This document shows, piece after piece, positions 11,587 through 22,951 of a stretch of DNA of 64,000 nucleotides. The stretch lies in contig OY987243.1 of the NCBI GenBank assembly GCA_963920765.1, positions 28,081,419-28,145,418 on the forward strand, written 5' to 3'. Each line of letters opens with the position of its first letter. Positions within the stretch are counted from its first letter, which is position 1. A program made the translations under genes and the position numbers. The DNA is from Ulota crispa. Lineage: Eukaryota; Streptophyta; Bryopsida; Orthotrichales; Orthotrichaceae. The notes below the pieces were generated by a model, which was not told where the DNA came from, searched no databases, and worked only from the letters and a program-made list of their open reading frames with translations.

Positions 11587-14404
11587 ATGGCGTTTTTGAG
11601 CGCTCGCTTCCAATTATTCGGTGAGTAAGTTTTTCCATGTGGTCCGAGGTTGTGTTGAACTAGGGTTTGGTCATTTGAGGTTCTGAGGGTTGAGGGGGTT
11701 GGGCAATGCAAGGTTTTCTGGTGGTTCTCCTGTGGACAAATGCACATGCGGTGCGGCGGTATCCGTACTTTCCAGCAGTAGGTGGTGATGGTGATGAGAA
11801 TCCGCCTGGTCGCCAGCCCTTGCAAACGCAACGTGCCTTCAACATCGCGCATCGAGGTTCCAACGGCGAGATTCCTGAGGAGACTTGCGAGGCTTACATG
11901 GTGATACATGGAAATCTCTACTTGAAGCATCTGTGTTGGTAATTGCTGCAATAATGACGACGTGTTTGGATGTTTAGGGTTTGGTGGTTTTGAATATTGC
12001 GTCCCGTGATGCACCTGCAGAGGGCTATTGTGGAAGGAGCAGATTTCATCGAGTCAGATATTACGGCCACTAAGGACGGAAAACTGATCTGTTTCCATGA
12101 CCTGATATTGGACCATGTGACCGATGTTGCCAGCCATCCTGCGTTTGCAGATCGCATTCGAACTTACGAAGTTGAAGGCGAAATCATCACCGGGTATTTT
12201 TCAGGTGATTTGCATTAATCGTGCCTAAGATTCTGATATATCAGTGAATGTAGCGAATCTTGTGAAAACCTTAACATTTTTGAATGAGCTTCTCTCAACC
12301 TGGATCCGGCTAGTAATCAAAACAATCAATTATTGTATCTAAAATTTAGTGATCTTTTGACTTTAACTTTCTTTAACACACTTCCACTAATATGTTGATT
12401 TCAACGTTTGAAACCTAACTCAGGAACTGATGAGTCATCAGCAGGGTTCTTTTTGTTTCTTTTGTTGGTAGAGCAATCCACACCCAACGATGCAAGCAGG
12501 TAAGGAAAAAATGGATGCAATTGGACAGAATCAACGACATGTGCACGTCCATTCATAAACTATACTAATATTAGGAAATTTCATCCAAAATCTGGCGAAT
12601 TTGGTATTTGCTTGGAGAGGGATTTGGCGATTTCATCCATTTTCCACCAATCTTTTTCAGTGTTACGGTAGCCAATGAAAAATTGAGGTAAGATTTAGGC
12701 AAACTTTCGCCAGAAAAAAAAAACCCTGGTCATCAGCCTTAGGGCATGAGATTAGATTGTCAGCGTTTTATGGTGTTGTCAGGTGTTAGCTAGCTTCGGA
12801 GTGTCTCAGTATTTTACTGATTTGTTGATCTTTGATACCTCAGATGAATGAGAGTGCAAACTCAAGAATCTTATGGGATTGCTGAACATGCTAATTTTTT
12901 TTATGTAGTGGACTTCACTCTGGCGGAGATCAAAACATTACGAGCTCGCCAGCGGTTCCCTTTTCGCGATCAATCCTTCAACGGTAGGTCACAGACATCG
13001 CCTCTTTCTCACTATGCGCAGGATTTGCTCTTCGTTTTTTTGTCAAATTCTCAAGTAGGAACTTCTGCATTTTCAATACATGGTTTTGTTGTGCAGATAA
13101 ATTTCAGGTTGCGACATTCGAGGAGTTTATTTCTGTTGCTTTGAATGCCGAGCGGGTCGTCGGAATTTACCCAGAAATCAAGAGCCCTGTATTTGTGAAC
13201 AAACACGTGAGTGAGCATGGCCTTTGGGTATCTTTGTGCCAGTCTTAGTTTGGGAGATGACATCTTCACGTTGTTTATCATCCGTTCATTTGTGACGACT
13301 CGCTTCCTGCAGGTGAAGTGGCCAAACAATAAGACACATGAGGACATCTTCGTGGAGACACTTTTGAAGTTTGGCTATAGAGGGAAATATCTTTCGGACG
13401 AGTGGAAGGAGAAGCCCTTGTTCATACAATCGTTTGCACCTACTTCTCTCATCCGCACAGCCAAGCTTACCGACTCACCCCTGATCCTACTTCTTGACAA
13501 TGCTACCTCAATCACTCAAGACACCAAACAGGTCCGATTCCACTACCCTTTCTTTGTAGTATAACAATGTAGAGGATACCATTTTGCGTCACTTCAAGCA
13601 TTCTAGCATATATAGGAACCTAATTAGAGCTCTGGAGATCACTTTGAGTATAGGAGCCAAATCCATTCTCGATCAGAGTCATTACTTGTACACTTTCAAA
13701 CGGGAGATTGTTGACCATTATAAGTATTAATGGACAACCCCATTTCCCTTTCAAAAGTCAGTGCCGTTAACGTTAGCAAAGTCATGCTTGACCACCTGGT
13801 CCAACCGAGAGTGTGAATAGATGAGTTGTTGTTTTTAAGCGGGGTTTGTGTAGGAGACAGGATCAGTTTTTATATTCTCTACCTTATCAAGTTTTTTGAT
13901 GCCGATGTCTTAGTGCTAATTTTGATATTTCCTGTATCGTTCAGACTTATGCTGAGATTACATCGGACGATTACTTGAAGTTCATTAGCGATTACGTTGT
14001 GGGGTTAGGACCTTGGAAAGACACCGTGGTGCCACCCGACGCGAACAATTACTTGGCTCCACCAACCGATCTCGTAACGAGAGCCCATGCTCTTGGCCTG
14101 CAGGTTCTTCCTCCTGAGCATTAGCATTCCCTAATGGTGCGATTATTGACTTATTTTCATGGATCTCTTTGTTCTCAACTTCTTCCCTTCATTGCCTGCA
14201 TGTCTCATGGTAAGCACTGTCATGATTTTGCAGGTGCACCCTTACACATTTCGAAACGAGAATCAGTATCTGCATTTCGACTTCCATCAGGATCCGTACC
14301 AGGAGTACAGATACTGGATTCACAATGTCAGCGTTGACGGCCTGTTTACTGACTTCGTTGGAACTCTCCACCTCTATCAACTATGGACGTCTCCCCTTCA
14401 TTAA
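11587..14404 (+). CDS. glycerophosphodiester phosphodiesterase (GDPD), plant secretory type
   Basis: Exons 11587-11620, 11713-11900, 12021-12204, 12909-12983, 13097-13206, 13313-13531, 13945-14103 and 14234-14404 join with GT..AG borders into 1140 nt (379 residues). The enzyme hydrolyses glycerophosphodiesters, releasing sn-glycerol 3-phosphate, and acts in phospholipid turnover and phosphate recycling. Starting at 11587 gives a hydrophobic N-terminus (about residues 8-24, ending TNAHA) that looks like a signal peptide; starting at the in-frame ATG at 11706 would shorten it. Active-site features: [13 protein letters not shown] with His58-Arg59 and Glu67/Glu68, then FIESD (Glu85, Asp87) and FHD (His100). 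PEIKSP (in exon 5) and TDFVGTL near the C-terminus are typical of the TIM-barrel core. Length and order match the Arabidopsis GDPD5/GDPD6 group. Splice sites are inferred from homology and frame, not from transcripts. Confidence 0.93.
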
Positions 14405-15602
14405 CGCTTTGAAATTCCCATTCCAGATGATTCAAATTGTCTGACGACATCCATGAAAGCTTCAGACAGGATCTCGTAGCGCTTGGTACTTTGGAGCTCA
14501 ATTATTCAAGTATGTACCTCATTGGGCGCTCTTTATTCTACTTTCTTGCTTGTGAAACCTTCAGACAGGCTTTGCAATATTAAATTGTTAGAACGGTTCA
14601 TATTGACCTACAGATTACATTTGACGGATTAGCTACATCGATTGCCTGTTTTCTTAAATCAATTGGAATTTACGTGAAGCAAGTTTTGAACAACTTCTGA
14701 AGGTAATCTTGTGGATTTGTGCAAGTTTGCTGACATGCATTTTCATGTATGTATTCATTTGTAATATATTCCAGCTATGGAAATCCCAAACTAACATATT
14801 TACATCCCGTCTGGGATCATCAACTTGGAGATGTAGATTACCATCATTCTGTGTAGTTATACTTAAAGCATCTTCTTCCAGTTTGATATTTGTTGGCTTT
14901 GGACCAGAGGTAAAGAGGTGATGTGTGGCTACATTTAAAATTTGTTTAGGACGCTACTGAGCGTATGCTTTAGGGACAAAGCCTCTATGTTATTGTATCT
15001 GTGAAAATTGCTGTTTTCATATCTTCTTGATTGAGTTACACATGGAGAATATCCTTCTATCTTAATTGAAATATAAGAAATGGCATTTGAATCCGCCCAT
15101 TGAATTATATGCGGTCAGAGTCGATTGTTGGGTTTTTGAAATCCATGTCCTAATCTTAATGTCCTTGTTTTGACCATTTTACAATGAAGGAGTTCACATT
15201 CTAGATTTAAAAGAATGTGATTATGTATTATGAACTGCAATTTAGAAGAATAATTGGACAATGACTTTCAAAGAAAAGTTTTATATCATGATGGAGATTT
15301 TCTTATACCAATTTGTATGGTGCATTCAAATGATCTAATTGTTACTTTTTGATGGTGAAGCTTGTCTACAAGGAGAAATGATTTTTATGCAAAAAGAAGT
15401 CTAAATTTTGTCATTAATAAAGAAGCGTCTCCAAAGAAAATGCCAATCCAAGGAAAAAAACAAACTGGAGGTGAAATTGGAAAGAGAAGAAAGAATATTG
15501 ATTAAAGGCTAACTGGTGAGATTGCAATAGAGAACAGTTGATTGCTCTTTGAGGAAAGGTTGAACTAGAGTTCATGAAAAACAACAAAAATTAAGTGAAT
15601 CT
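14405..15602. other. region downstream of GDPD
   Basis: Should contain the 3' UTR of the GDPD gene. The rest is AT-rich without a recognisable gene. Confidence 0.35.
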
Positions 15603-15606
15603 TTAA

Positions 15607-16525
15607 CCTCTAAAGGTCTGTTGTCCCCTCGGGGACTGTTTGGGTTTGGTCATGTATCTATGAGTAAACTACTTTATGTAATTTTCTAAAACTTTATGGG
15701 AGATGGAGAATTCAAAAATCTACATGGGCATCAAAAAAATTCTTCATTCTGACATTTATTGATGAAGTTATGCATGTTTTTCTAAAATTTTGGGGAGGGC
15801 TGTCCAGATGGGCAGCCCAAAAACTTCTTTAAAAATTATATATTTTTAAAATCAAAATTTGAAACTGGTTCTTTAGATTTTTCCATACATGAGAAGCTTT
15901 GAATCATTCAATTTCAATCAATGACATGAAAGTTATAAGGAGTTTGATTGCAGGCAGTTATAGATTCTTTACTCTAAAATAAACTTTGAAGTCCTTTATT
16001 TTACTCAATTTTCAATATTTTGGAAAAATAATTAAACCAAAGGAAGTAGACTGTTTATCACAACATTATCACCGATTTGCATTTTTCATTTCAATAATTA
16101 GATTCTTAACAATCTAGTGTTTTGACCCATTCTCTACTTCTTATTACTTACTGATATTTCCCATGTGCTGTATAGTTCCAATTGATTTGAAAATTCTCCC
16201 ACACATACCTAACTTGGTCTTCTACATGGGAAAAAAAAACCTCAACTTTGCTTAGAGCAAATTTTTTGATGTAGGAGTGGTCAACGGTTTTTGAAATTTT
16301 CAGGTAGTATGAAAAAAACTTTTTCCTTCACTTTGCATGTAGATATCTCACTCCTTTTCATTTGAAATAAAGCTCAATTTTTTTCCCAAGTACCTCATAC
16401 TGTCTAGAGCAAGATCTTACGGTTGGATTTCAAAAAAAAAACAAAAAAAAAACAATTCCTTTCATCCCCCAAAAGTGGCAGTTTTCATTGTTTTTCACAA
16501 AAAAAATGGCCTGGGCCTTTAGGGG
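15607..16525. mobile_element. TTAA-flanked non-autonomous element, 919 bp (copy A)
   Basis: Bounded by TTAA at 15603-15606 and 16526-16529. Termini are CCTCTAAAGG at the left and CCCCTAAAGG (reverse complement) at the right. A second copy of exactly the same length lies at 28645-29563 and shares internal landmarks in the same order: the gtcccctcggggac-like segment near the left end, the gaagctttgaatcattc segment, and ggcagttttcattgt close to the right end. No coding capacity. TTAA target sites and CCC-type ends suggest a piggyBac-like MITE. Confidence 0.75.
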
Positions 16526-16595
16526 TTAAAAGATGATTGTAAAATTTTTAATCATATATTTAGCAAAATTGTAGGGTTTGAGTTTGAAGCCTTAA

Positions 16596-16819
16596 CTCCT
16601 AAAGAACCCTTGGGCTTTGGAGCTACGGCACCAAATACAGTTGCAACCAATATTTAGAAGTTTGAATTAGTTGGAAATTAAGTGTTAAAATCATATATAT
16701 TGAGGAATTGTATGATGATGGATGCATAAAAAAAATTGAAAAACCCTCAAAGCACCTCAAATAGGCCTGTACATACGGCCATACATATGGTTGCAAAGGG
16801 CTTTCGTGATGTTCAAGGG
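16596..16819. mobile_element. short TTAA-flanked element, 224 bp (degenerate)
   Basis: Starts after TTAA (16592-16595) with CTCCTAAAGAACCC and ends near ttcaaggg before ttag (16820-16823). It is a diverged copy of the 236-bp element at 49484-49719: both contain gggctttgg/ctc, accaaatacaattg, aaccaatatttagaagtttga, aaattaagtgtta, attgtatgatgatggatgca and ctgcaaagggctttt in order. It sits about 70 bp from the 919-bp element. Confidence 0.65.
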
Positions 16820-16823
16820 TTAG

Positions 16824-17930
16824 AAGGCCTCCTAAGTCCCAACTCCTACTCCCTTTTTTCTTAAACCTCATATATAATGCAACGTCAATGGTAGTTAAAT
16901 CTTGATCTCCTAATGCACAATGAGGAGACTTCCTACAAGGGTCACATTTTCCACCTTCTTTTGGTCAAATGATCACAGAACAAGACATTTTTCTTTGTAG
17001 TTGTTTTTTTTGCATTGCCGTATGCCAACAACTACTAGGTTGTATGAAATTCCACCAAGTTTTCTTCCAAGAGAGTTCTTCTATTTGATGTTTGAATGGT
17101 GAATAAAATCAAGGATTCACAGAAGAAGTTGCATCTTCAACAAATCTATATAGCAAAAAAGCTTCTTTCATTATCTTTTTGCCTAATTTAGATTTTAAAA
17201 CAGTGCCCAATAATGAATACATCCTAGCCATTCAAAATCATGCATTTGGCATTTATAAGTTCTTGGAGAAAAGCTAAGTAGATTCCTTTACAACAAGAAA
17301 ATGATGTTGGATTTAGAATGGTGCCATAATAGGAATAGGACTAGCACTCTTGCTACATGCATGTTACCATGTAAAGCTTCAAAATTTTCAACTACATACT
17401 TACTTTGAGCTAATTTTGGTTCACAAAAACTATTGGTCTCAAGTGCACTTTAATAGCTCCACAACATTCTTTGATAATATCTAAAATTGTACTCAATGTT
17501 ATTTCGTACAAATCAACAATCATCATTAATGAATTTCTAAAACCCAATTGAGAAAGAATTATAGCAATTTTTGTCTTGACTGAAATAATCTTATTAGGCT
17601 TTGTATTCTTCTTCCCTAAGACACGCCCTAGAATTACACAAGTTGTTAAATGTGGATGTACTAACCCTCATTCAACTCCAAAACATAGTCTGTGCATATG
17701 AATTTCAAAAATCCGCCAATCTTAGAAACTTGCCAAATTGATATTGGTGAACAAAAACTATAGCCTTCAACAATAAAGATAGTCATCTTTCAAATGCCTA
17801 CATGGCAACATTTTATCATTCAAAACAACAGCCTTTTAAAAAAAGTTTGGGTCAAGCAAACATGGAGGTCCCAACTATGGTTGAGAGGTCGTCGACTCTT
17901 TTTCATAAAAGAATAAAAAGTAAACTAGTT
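16824..17930. other. AT-rich intergenic stretch
   Basis: No gene or clear element boundary is seen. Confidence 0.35.
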
Positions 17931-17974
17931 CTTTGCCATTGGATTTGAAAGGTTTAATAAATGTTTTGATTTTG

Positions 17975-18100
17975 GACCTTGCATTTGGCCTTTGGAGGCT
18001 TCACACTAGGGCCATTCAAGTCGAGAGGCTACAGAAGTTCATTGCCAATAATTTGGCTTTTGGACTTGGCCTTTGGAGGCTTCACACTAAAGGCAGCCAA
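17975..18100. repeat. two direct copies of a ~40-bp motif
   Basis: The motif ggcctttggaggcttcacac, preceded by ttggac-ttg(ca), occurs at about 17988 and 18069, giving a local duplication of about 80 bp. Confidence 0.6.
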
Positions 18101-18179
18101 AAGTGTCAAAAACATAATTTAATTTATTGCCTATTTTCAACCCATTTCTTTGGACTCTCAACAAAGTTTGGCCACTCAT

Positions 18180-18520
18180 AGATAGTTCAGGCTATGTCCC
18201 ACATCACATCTTTGTAAGTCTCATCACAACGCCAAATCCCAACTTAGTTGGATTATTAAAAGCAAAAGCAATTCTAAAGAAAGTTATGAATATTATATGC
18301 AAAAACGTTGATGGGACTTGGGTTGAAAGTTGGTCCACCCAAACCTTGAGTGAAGTCCCACTTTCTTTGATGCCAAAACTTCCAAAAAGTGCTGCCATGT
18401 AAGCAAGTGGGACGTGGGACTTGGGACATAGTGTGAAACACCAAGTCCTAAATTTTGGCTTCACACCAATCAAATTCTCATAATTCCATGGGATTTGGGT
18501 CATGGGACGCAGTTTGAATC
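18180..18520 (-). repeat. dispersed TIR-like repeat (gtcccac family), copy 1
   Basis: Read on the minus strand it begins near ttcaaactgcgtcccatgac and ends near gatgtgggacatagcctgaac, so both ends carry an inverted CTGCGTCCCA-like motif. The internal order (gagaatttgattggtgt, acatggcagcactttttgg, actttcaacccaagtccca, tttttgcatataatattca) is found again, split in two, at 28460-28640 and 30430-30590. Probably a non-autonomous DNA element of unknown class. Confidence 0.65.
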
Positions 18521-18637
18521 ACCCCCCAATCCCACAACCTCTCAACTTGGTCAGCCATAGTGTGAAGGAGCTCATAGAGTTAGAACCTTGACCTTCACAA
18601 TATGGACCTCCAAGTTCCAAAATATCTTATTTTTTAT

Positions 18638-19037
18638 GGGACAAACTAGGGAGACACCCCCTAGTTGCTAAGGAGACACCCCCTACAGCTCAACCTATTA
18701 AATTTGAGATTATTGTTTTGTTGAAATAAAATCAAAACAATATTTTAGGGCACATTTGCATTTGCAAGCGTTGCAAAAACTCAAAAAATATGTCTTATTT
18801 GTGACATGATCAAGAGTTAAACTTACAAACAAGAGGAACAATTAGTTTTAACTCTTGACCATGTCACAAATGTAACATATTTGTTGTATGTTTACAACAC
18901 TTGCAAATGCATATATACGCTAATATATTGTTTTGATTTTATTTTTTATTTCAACGTAACAATTTTCTCAAATTAAATAGGTTGGGCTATAGGGGGTGCC
19001 TCCGTAGCAACTGGGTGGTTTCTCCCTAGTCAGTCCC
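18638..19037. mobile_element. hAT-type MITE, 400 bp
   Basis: Nearly the whole element is one inverted repeat. The left end is GGGACAAACTAGGGAGACAC; the right end in reverse complement is GGGACTGACTAGGGAGAAAC. Both flanks carry ttttttat (18630-18637 and 19038-19045), an 8-bp duplication as in hAT transposition; the sequence is T-rich, so chance agreement is possible for this copy. A second copy at 27252-27664 has an 8-bp duplication of different sequence, which supports the assignment. Arms contain aagagttaaact and its complement near the centre. Confidence 0.78.
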
Positions 19038-19045
19038 TTTTTTAT

Positions 19046-19809
19046 TCACCTTCTACCAACCCTGGCTAGTTGGGAATTTGGGATTTGACCTCAAAACCAG
19101 AACTTGCAGAATGGGGACGTGAGACGCAGTGTGAAGCGTTCTGTAGAAACCTGTGGTTCTTCAGCGCCGAAGCCTCCAACATCGAAATCTCGATAGCTCC
19201 TTTACTGAACTAGAAGTGTGTTTGTTGCAGTCAATGCCGTAGACTCCAAAGATAAAAACTTTCTTGCAGCATTTGGTTGACTTTCATTCTTCGCACGCAC
19301 GCACACTCGCAGAGCTCGTGGCCACTCACTTATCCATTCAAGTCTTGTCCTTTCAGGTATGCTTCAGTCTTCTGCTCAACACTTTCACCTCAAACCTCAC
19401 TAGACTTCTCCATACTTTCCTACTTTTCTGTCTTTTCCACTTTGACCCTTCCACCCACTTTTCAAAAGAAAACTCAATGCACTTCTACTTTCAGAAATCC
19501 TCTCTGAAACAACCTCAAGACTTTCTCTGAAAAGCAAAAGCCTAGTCAGATTTCACGTCTGGTGAGTAATGCTGGGGTTCACACTCGATTCAATTTGCAC
19601 CATACGTCGAGTTCTGCTTGGTATTGCAGCAATGGCAGTTGCATTGCTAGTTTTGAGCTTTGCTTTTTCATATGTAAAGCTAGAGCTGACATTTCCTACG
19701 CTATAAAAAATATGGTGGTTTTTTGCAATTTTGCATTATCTGATCGTTGTGGGGTTTTGTAGCTAGGGTTGTTGAGGAACTGCAGTGAGAGCACCGCATT
19801 TTGGACAAG
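19046..19809 (+). promoter_or_regulatory. upstream region and probable 5' UTR intron of the Dabb gene
   Basis: A ctggtgagt donor at 19559-19567 and a ttttgtag acceptor ending at 19762 would remove a 5' UTR intron (about 19561-19762) and leave a short leader before the ATG at 19810. Promoter elements were not identified. The splice is inferred from consensus only. Confidence 0.45.
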
Positions 19810-22800
19810 ATGGCTGAAGCCCAACACATGAAGCCCAAAACGAGGTTGGCATTCGTTTTGCTGTCTTAATCAGTTTTTTAAGCAGATGTACAGTACTTGG
19901 CATTGGTGCATGCAGTGTCCATGAAACGGTCGTGTTTTGAAATGCAGGAAGGTGGTGGATCACGCGGTGTTGTTCAAGATGAAGGACGACATGACCGAGG
20001 AGCAAGAGAAGGCCATGCTGGACGCTCTTTTCACTCTCCAGTATCAAGCCAAAGGCGTTCTCTACTTGTCAGTCGGTATGCATCTCCCTTTGACAGGAAT
20101 TCCACTCTATTATCGATGCAATCATAACATAATTAGGTTTTCTAGAACAGTTTTGAAGGGTAGGTTTTCTGCACCTTAAACCCTAATATTGCTGCTGCTG
20201 CTGTGGTTGTAATGGAATTGCAGGTCCAGTGCTAAAAAAAACTGGCGATGGTGTCACTCATGCACTCTTCGCCAGGTTTGGCAACAAAGGAGATGTGGAC
20301 CTTTACATGGAGAACCCTGGACGGAAAACCATCGCTCGCGAGCTCGTGATTCCTTATGGCAACGTAGGTACTCGTGTCTCCAGCTAATTTAGGTTTAAGG
20401 TTTTAGGGTTTAGGGTTTAAGGTTTCTTCTTCTGGATCGTCGTCTTCCGTCTGGTTTTAGTTTCCTGCTATTGAAACCTGCTATAATGTTCTTTGCATTT
20501 AGGTAGGGGACCCATTTCTGTGGGTTTTACTGCTTTGAACGGTTGAATTCAATTTCTATATTGTGATTCTTGTCCCCATTTTCAAGAGAATTTTAATGCA
20601 CTAAAATACACATTGTTTGGTTCCTATTATGAGAGAGTTGTGTTTTTTAGAGCTAGTTCATTGGGTGAGCAAACTAGGACTTTTCTCTTCAGCTTTTGTA
20701 CATTGTCATATTTACTAGATTCTAATTATCGACAACAAATGGCAAGTTTTCCTTGTTGCACTCTTTGTTTGAATATGATCTTGAAGTAGGGTACTTGATT
20801 TGGTTCCCATGAGAAATAGTTCTCTTCCTTTGTATTTGATTGGACTTTGATTTGTAGGATTTCTGTATATCTAATTGATAGCTGGTGTTTTAGGGCTTGG
20901 TGATGTTGGACGTGGAAGACCAAGTGACGGACGATTTAGAAGCAATTTTTGGGCGTGAATTTGTAAGACAGTGACTTCAGAAAATTGCTTATTAAATATT
21001 GTTGTATAAATGGTGTATATTGGTTGGAGTTTTGACGTTAGAGAGGGGGCTATGAAAAGGCGTTAACATGGATTTTGGAATTGCAGGCGCAAACCGGGGG
21101 TATTGACCACTTTGTGCTTTTCAAAGTGAAGGAGGGCACTCGTCAAGAGTCTATTGAGGCCATGCTGCAATCCTTTAGAGACTTGGTTGCTGCAGTGGAC
21201 CCTTCAATCCTCTTTCAGCTCACTGCAGGTAACCATCCTTGGGAGCCCTCAAACTTTTGTTCCATTTGTTCCAACTAAGCAATGGTCCACGAATGAACTA
21301 ACGTATGGCATCCCACGAAAATAAGACATTTGTTAATAATGCCATGAAAATAAGACTTGTGCTAATAATGATAGCAGCATATTGAGTGCATTCTTCTAAA
21401 GAATGAAGTTCTTATGTCTAATAGAATTGTGACATTTACTTATTTGACTGAAGCATTTTAGATTTTTTAAATAAGGGTTTTTTTACATTATTCTTTTAGT
21501 AAAGGTTACGTATAAGATTTTACTGAAGATCAATGGAAACATGGAAATTACACATTTCTGTTTGGAGGAAACACTTCTGATTCGCCGTTATTCGACAAAT
21601 TTTAGTGCAAGTAACAACAGGTTGCTATCTTCTTTTCCATTGGTTTTCTGGGTCTCTTGAAATAAAAGGCTTATTTTTGTGTTCTCATAGGCAGGCTAAG
21701 AGCCTTAGGAAACCACGAAAGAATTTTTTTGATGTTTCTTTGAAAGCAATATAATTTTTCTGTGTAAGACGAGTGTTCTCTATTCCAGGTTAAGAATTGG
21801 CTTGGTAGGGCTGAACTCCTAATTCTTATTGTGTGGATATGTTTTTTATTGTGTTAAAAATTAAGGTCTTTTCAAATCGTGACACTGGTTCAATTTTTTT
21901 TACCAGTACAAACTATGTGGTAACATTCCATTGCGTTACTTTTTGCAGGGACAAATATCTCTCCTTTGGGCAAAGGATATACACACGGATTTATTGCACG
22001 TATTCCATCAGGTTGATTGATACTTCAAACTCTCATTACTATCTGTCTCTTTGCAAATGAAACGTAACTCTTTTTGTGTTTTTGAGTTGGGCAATTTTCT
22101 CTGTTGTGAAAGCGGCGTTCTTAGACTCTTTGCAAGCATTTTTCAAACCGGTTGAAAATTTCTATAATTTTACAAATACCAAAAATTATGCTTGTTTGGA
22201 AGAGGAGCACATTCTTAAGGTACTTTCGCATTGGTTGCAGAAGGTGCGTTGGAAACTCTCATCAACTCTGATGAATATGTTCAGGTAATTCATGCCTCAA
22301 CTCTAGATATTGTTATATACAAAATAAGTGAACTAGAAGAATTGCCGCAAAAAATTCTCAAAGCGCCTGTCTCCCTTCACAAGTTGCTAGTACTTTTGCA
22401 TCCCCTGTTCTCTCCAATTCCCTTAAACAATCTGCAATAAAATCTCATAGAATATGACACTAGACCTTGTTGGCTAACATTTACAAGAACAAATGGTTTG
22501 TGAGGCTTGTGGTCTTTTTGAGTGGTACGGTGCAAAGAAAAAATAAAGCAACAAAGTTGAAACTTTTGTAACTATAAGCAAGAGGGTCTTTAGGATAAGA
22601 GTTACAAAAACATATTCAAACTATTGTTCGCCATATTGTCATTCTAACTTGGCAACTATATGACATTTTTGGCAAATTTTTTGTTGGTTTATGGTGTCTT
22701 GCACTATAGCAATTCTTTTTGTCCCCATGTGGTCAAGTGTGTTGTATGATCAGTCAAATTTGGAATTTTGTTGTGAATATGGAAAAGGTGCTCAATTTTT

Positions 22801-22951
22801 AAAAATGTTCTTCTTGAGCTGAGAATGTGCTGACGAAGATTGTTGATGTGAACAGGCACTCTCCAAAGAGGCTCTACCGGATGGCACTGAATTTATTTCT
22901 GCAGATTTGCCTTCAGCATTCCGAGGTTCCAGTGTGACACTACATGGATAG
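19810..22951 (+). CDS. stress-response A/B-barrel (Dabb) protein, two domains
   Basis: Exons 19810-19844, 19948-20075, 20224-20363, 20894-20962, 21087-21228, 21949-22011, 22241-22284 and 22856-22951 join with GT..AG borders into 717 nt (238 residues). It holds two ferredoxin-like Dabb repeats. The first (about 13-110) opens VVDHAVLFKMKDDMT and includes THALFARF; the second (about 128-225) opens GIDHFVLFKVKEG and includes YTHGFIARI. The xxDHxVLFKxK start and the THxxxxR strand are the family hallmarks. Plant relatives include single-domain HS1/SP1-type and two-domain UP3-like proteins; some are stress-induced or antimicrobial, and the molecular activity of the two-domain form is not settled. 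It ends soon after the second domain. The duplicated arrangement suggests an intramolecular pseudo-dimer. Confidence 0.9.
20399..20424 (+). promoter_or_regulatory. telo-box-like stretch in a Dabb intron
   Basis: The third intron starts with an interrupted run of the plant telomere unit (tttagggtttagggttt, then aaggttt). Short telomere-like motifs near the 5' end of plant genes act as telo-boxes in some translation-related promoters. Here it lies within an intron, so a regulatory role is only a possibility. Confidence 0.4.

Noticed and set aside
19897..20179. Alternative reading frames over the first Dabb exons
   Set aside because: They are shadows of the spliced Dabb frame, which shows the family motifs and closes in frame over eight exons.
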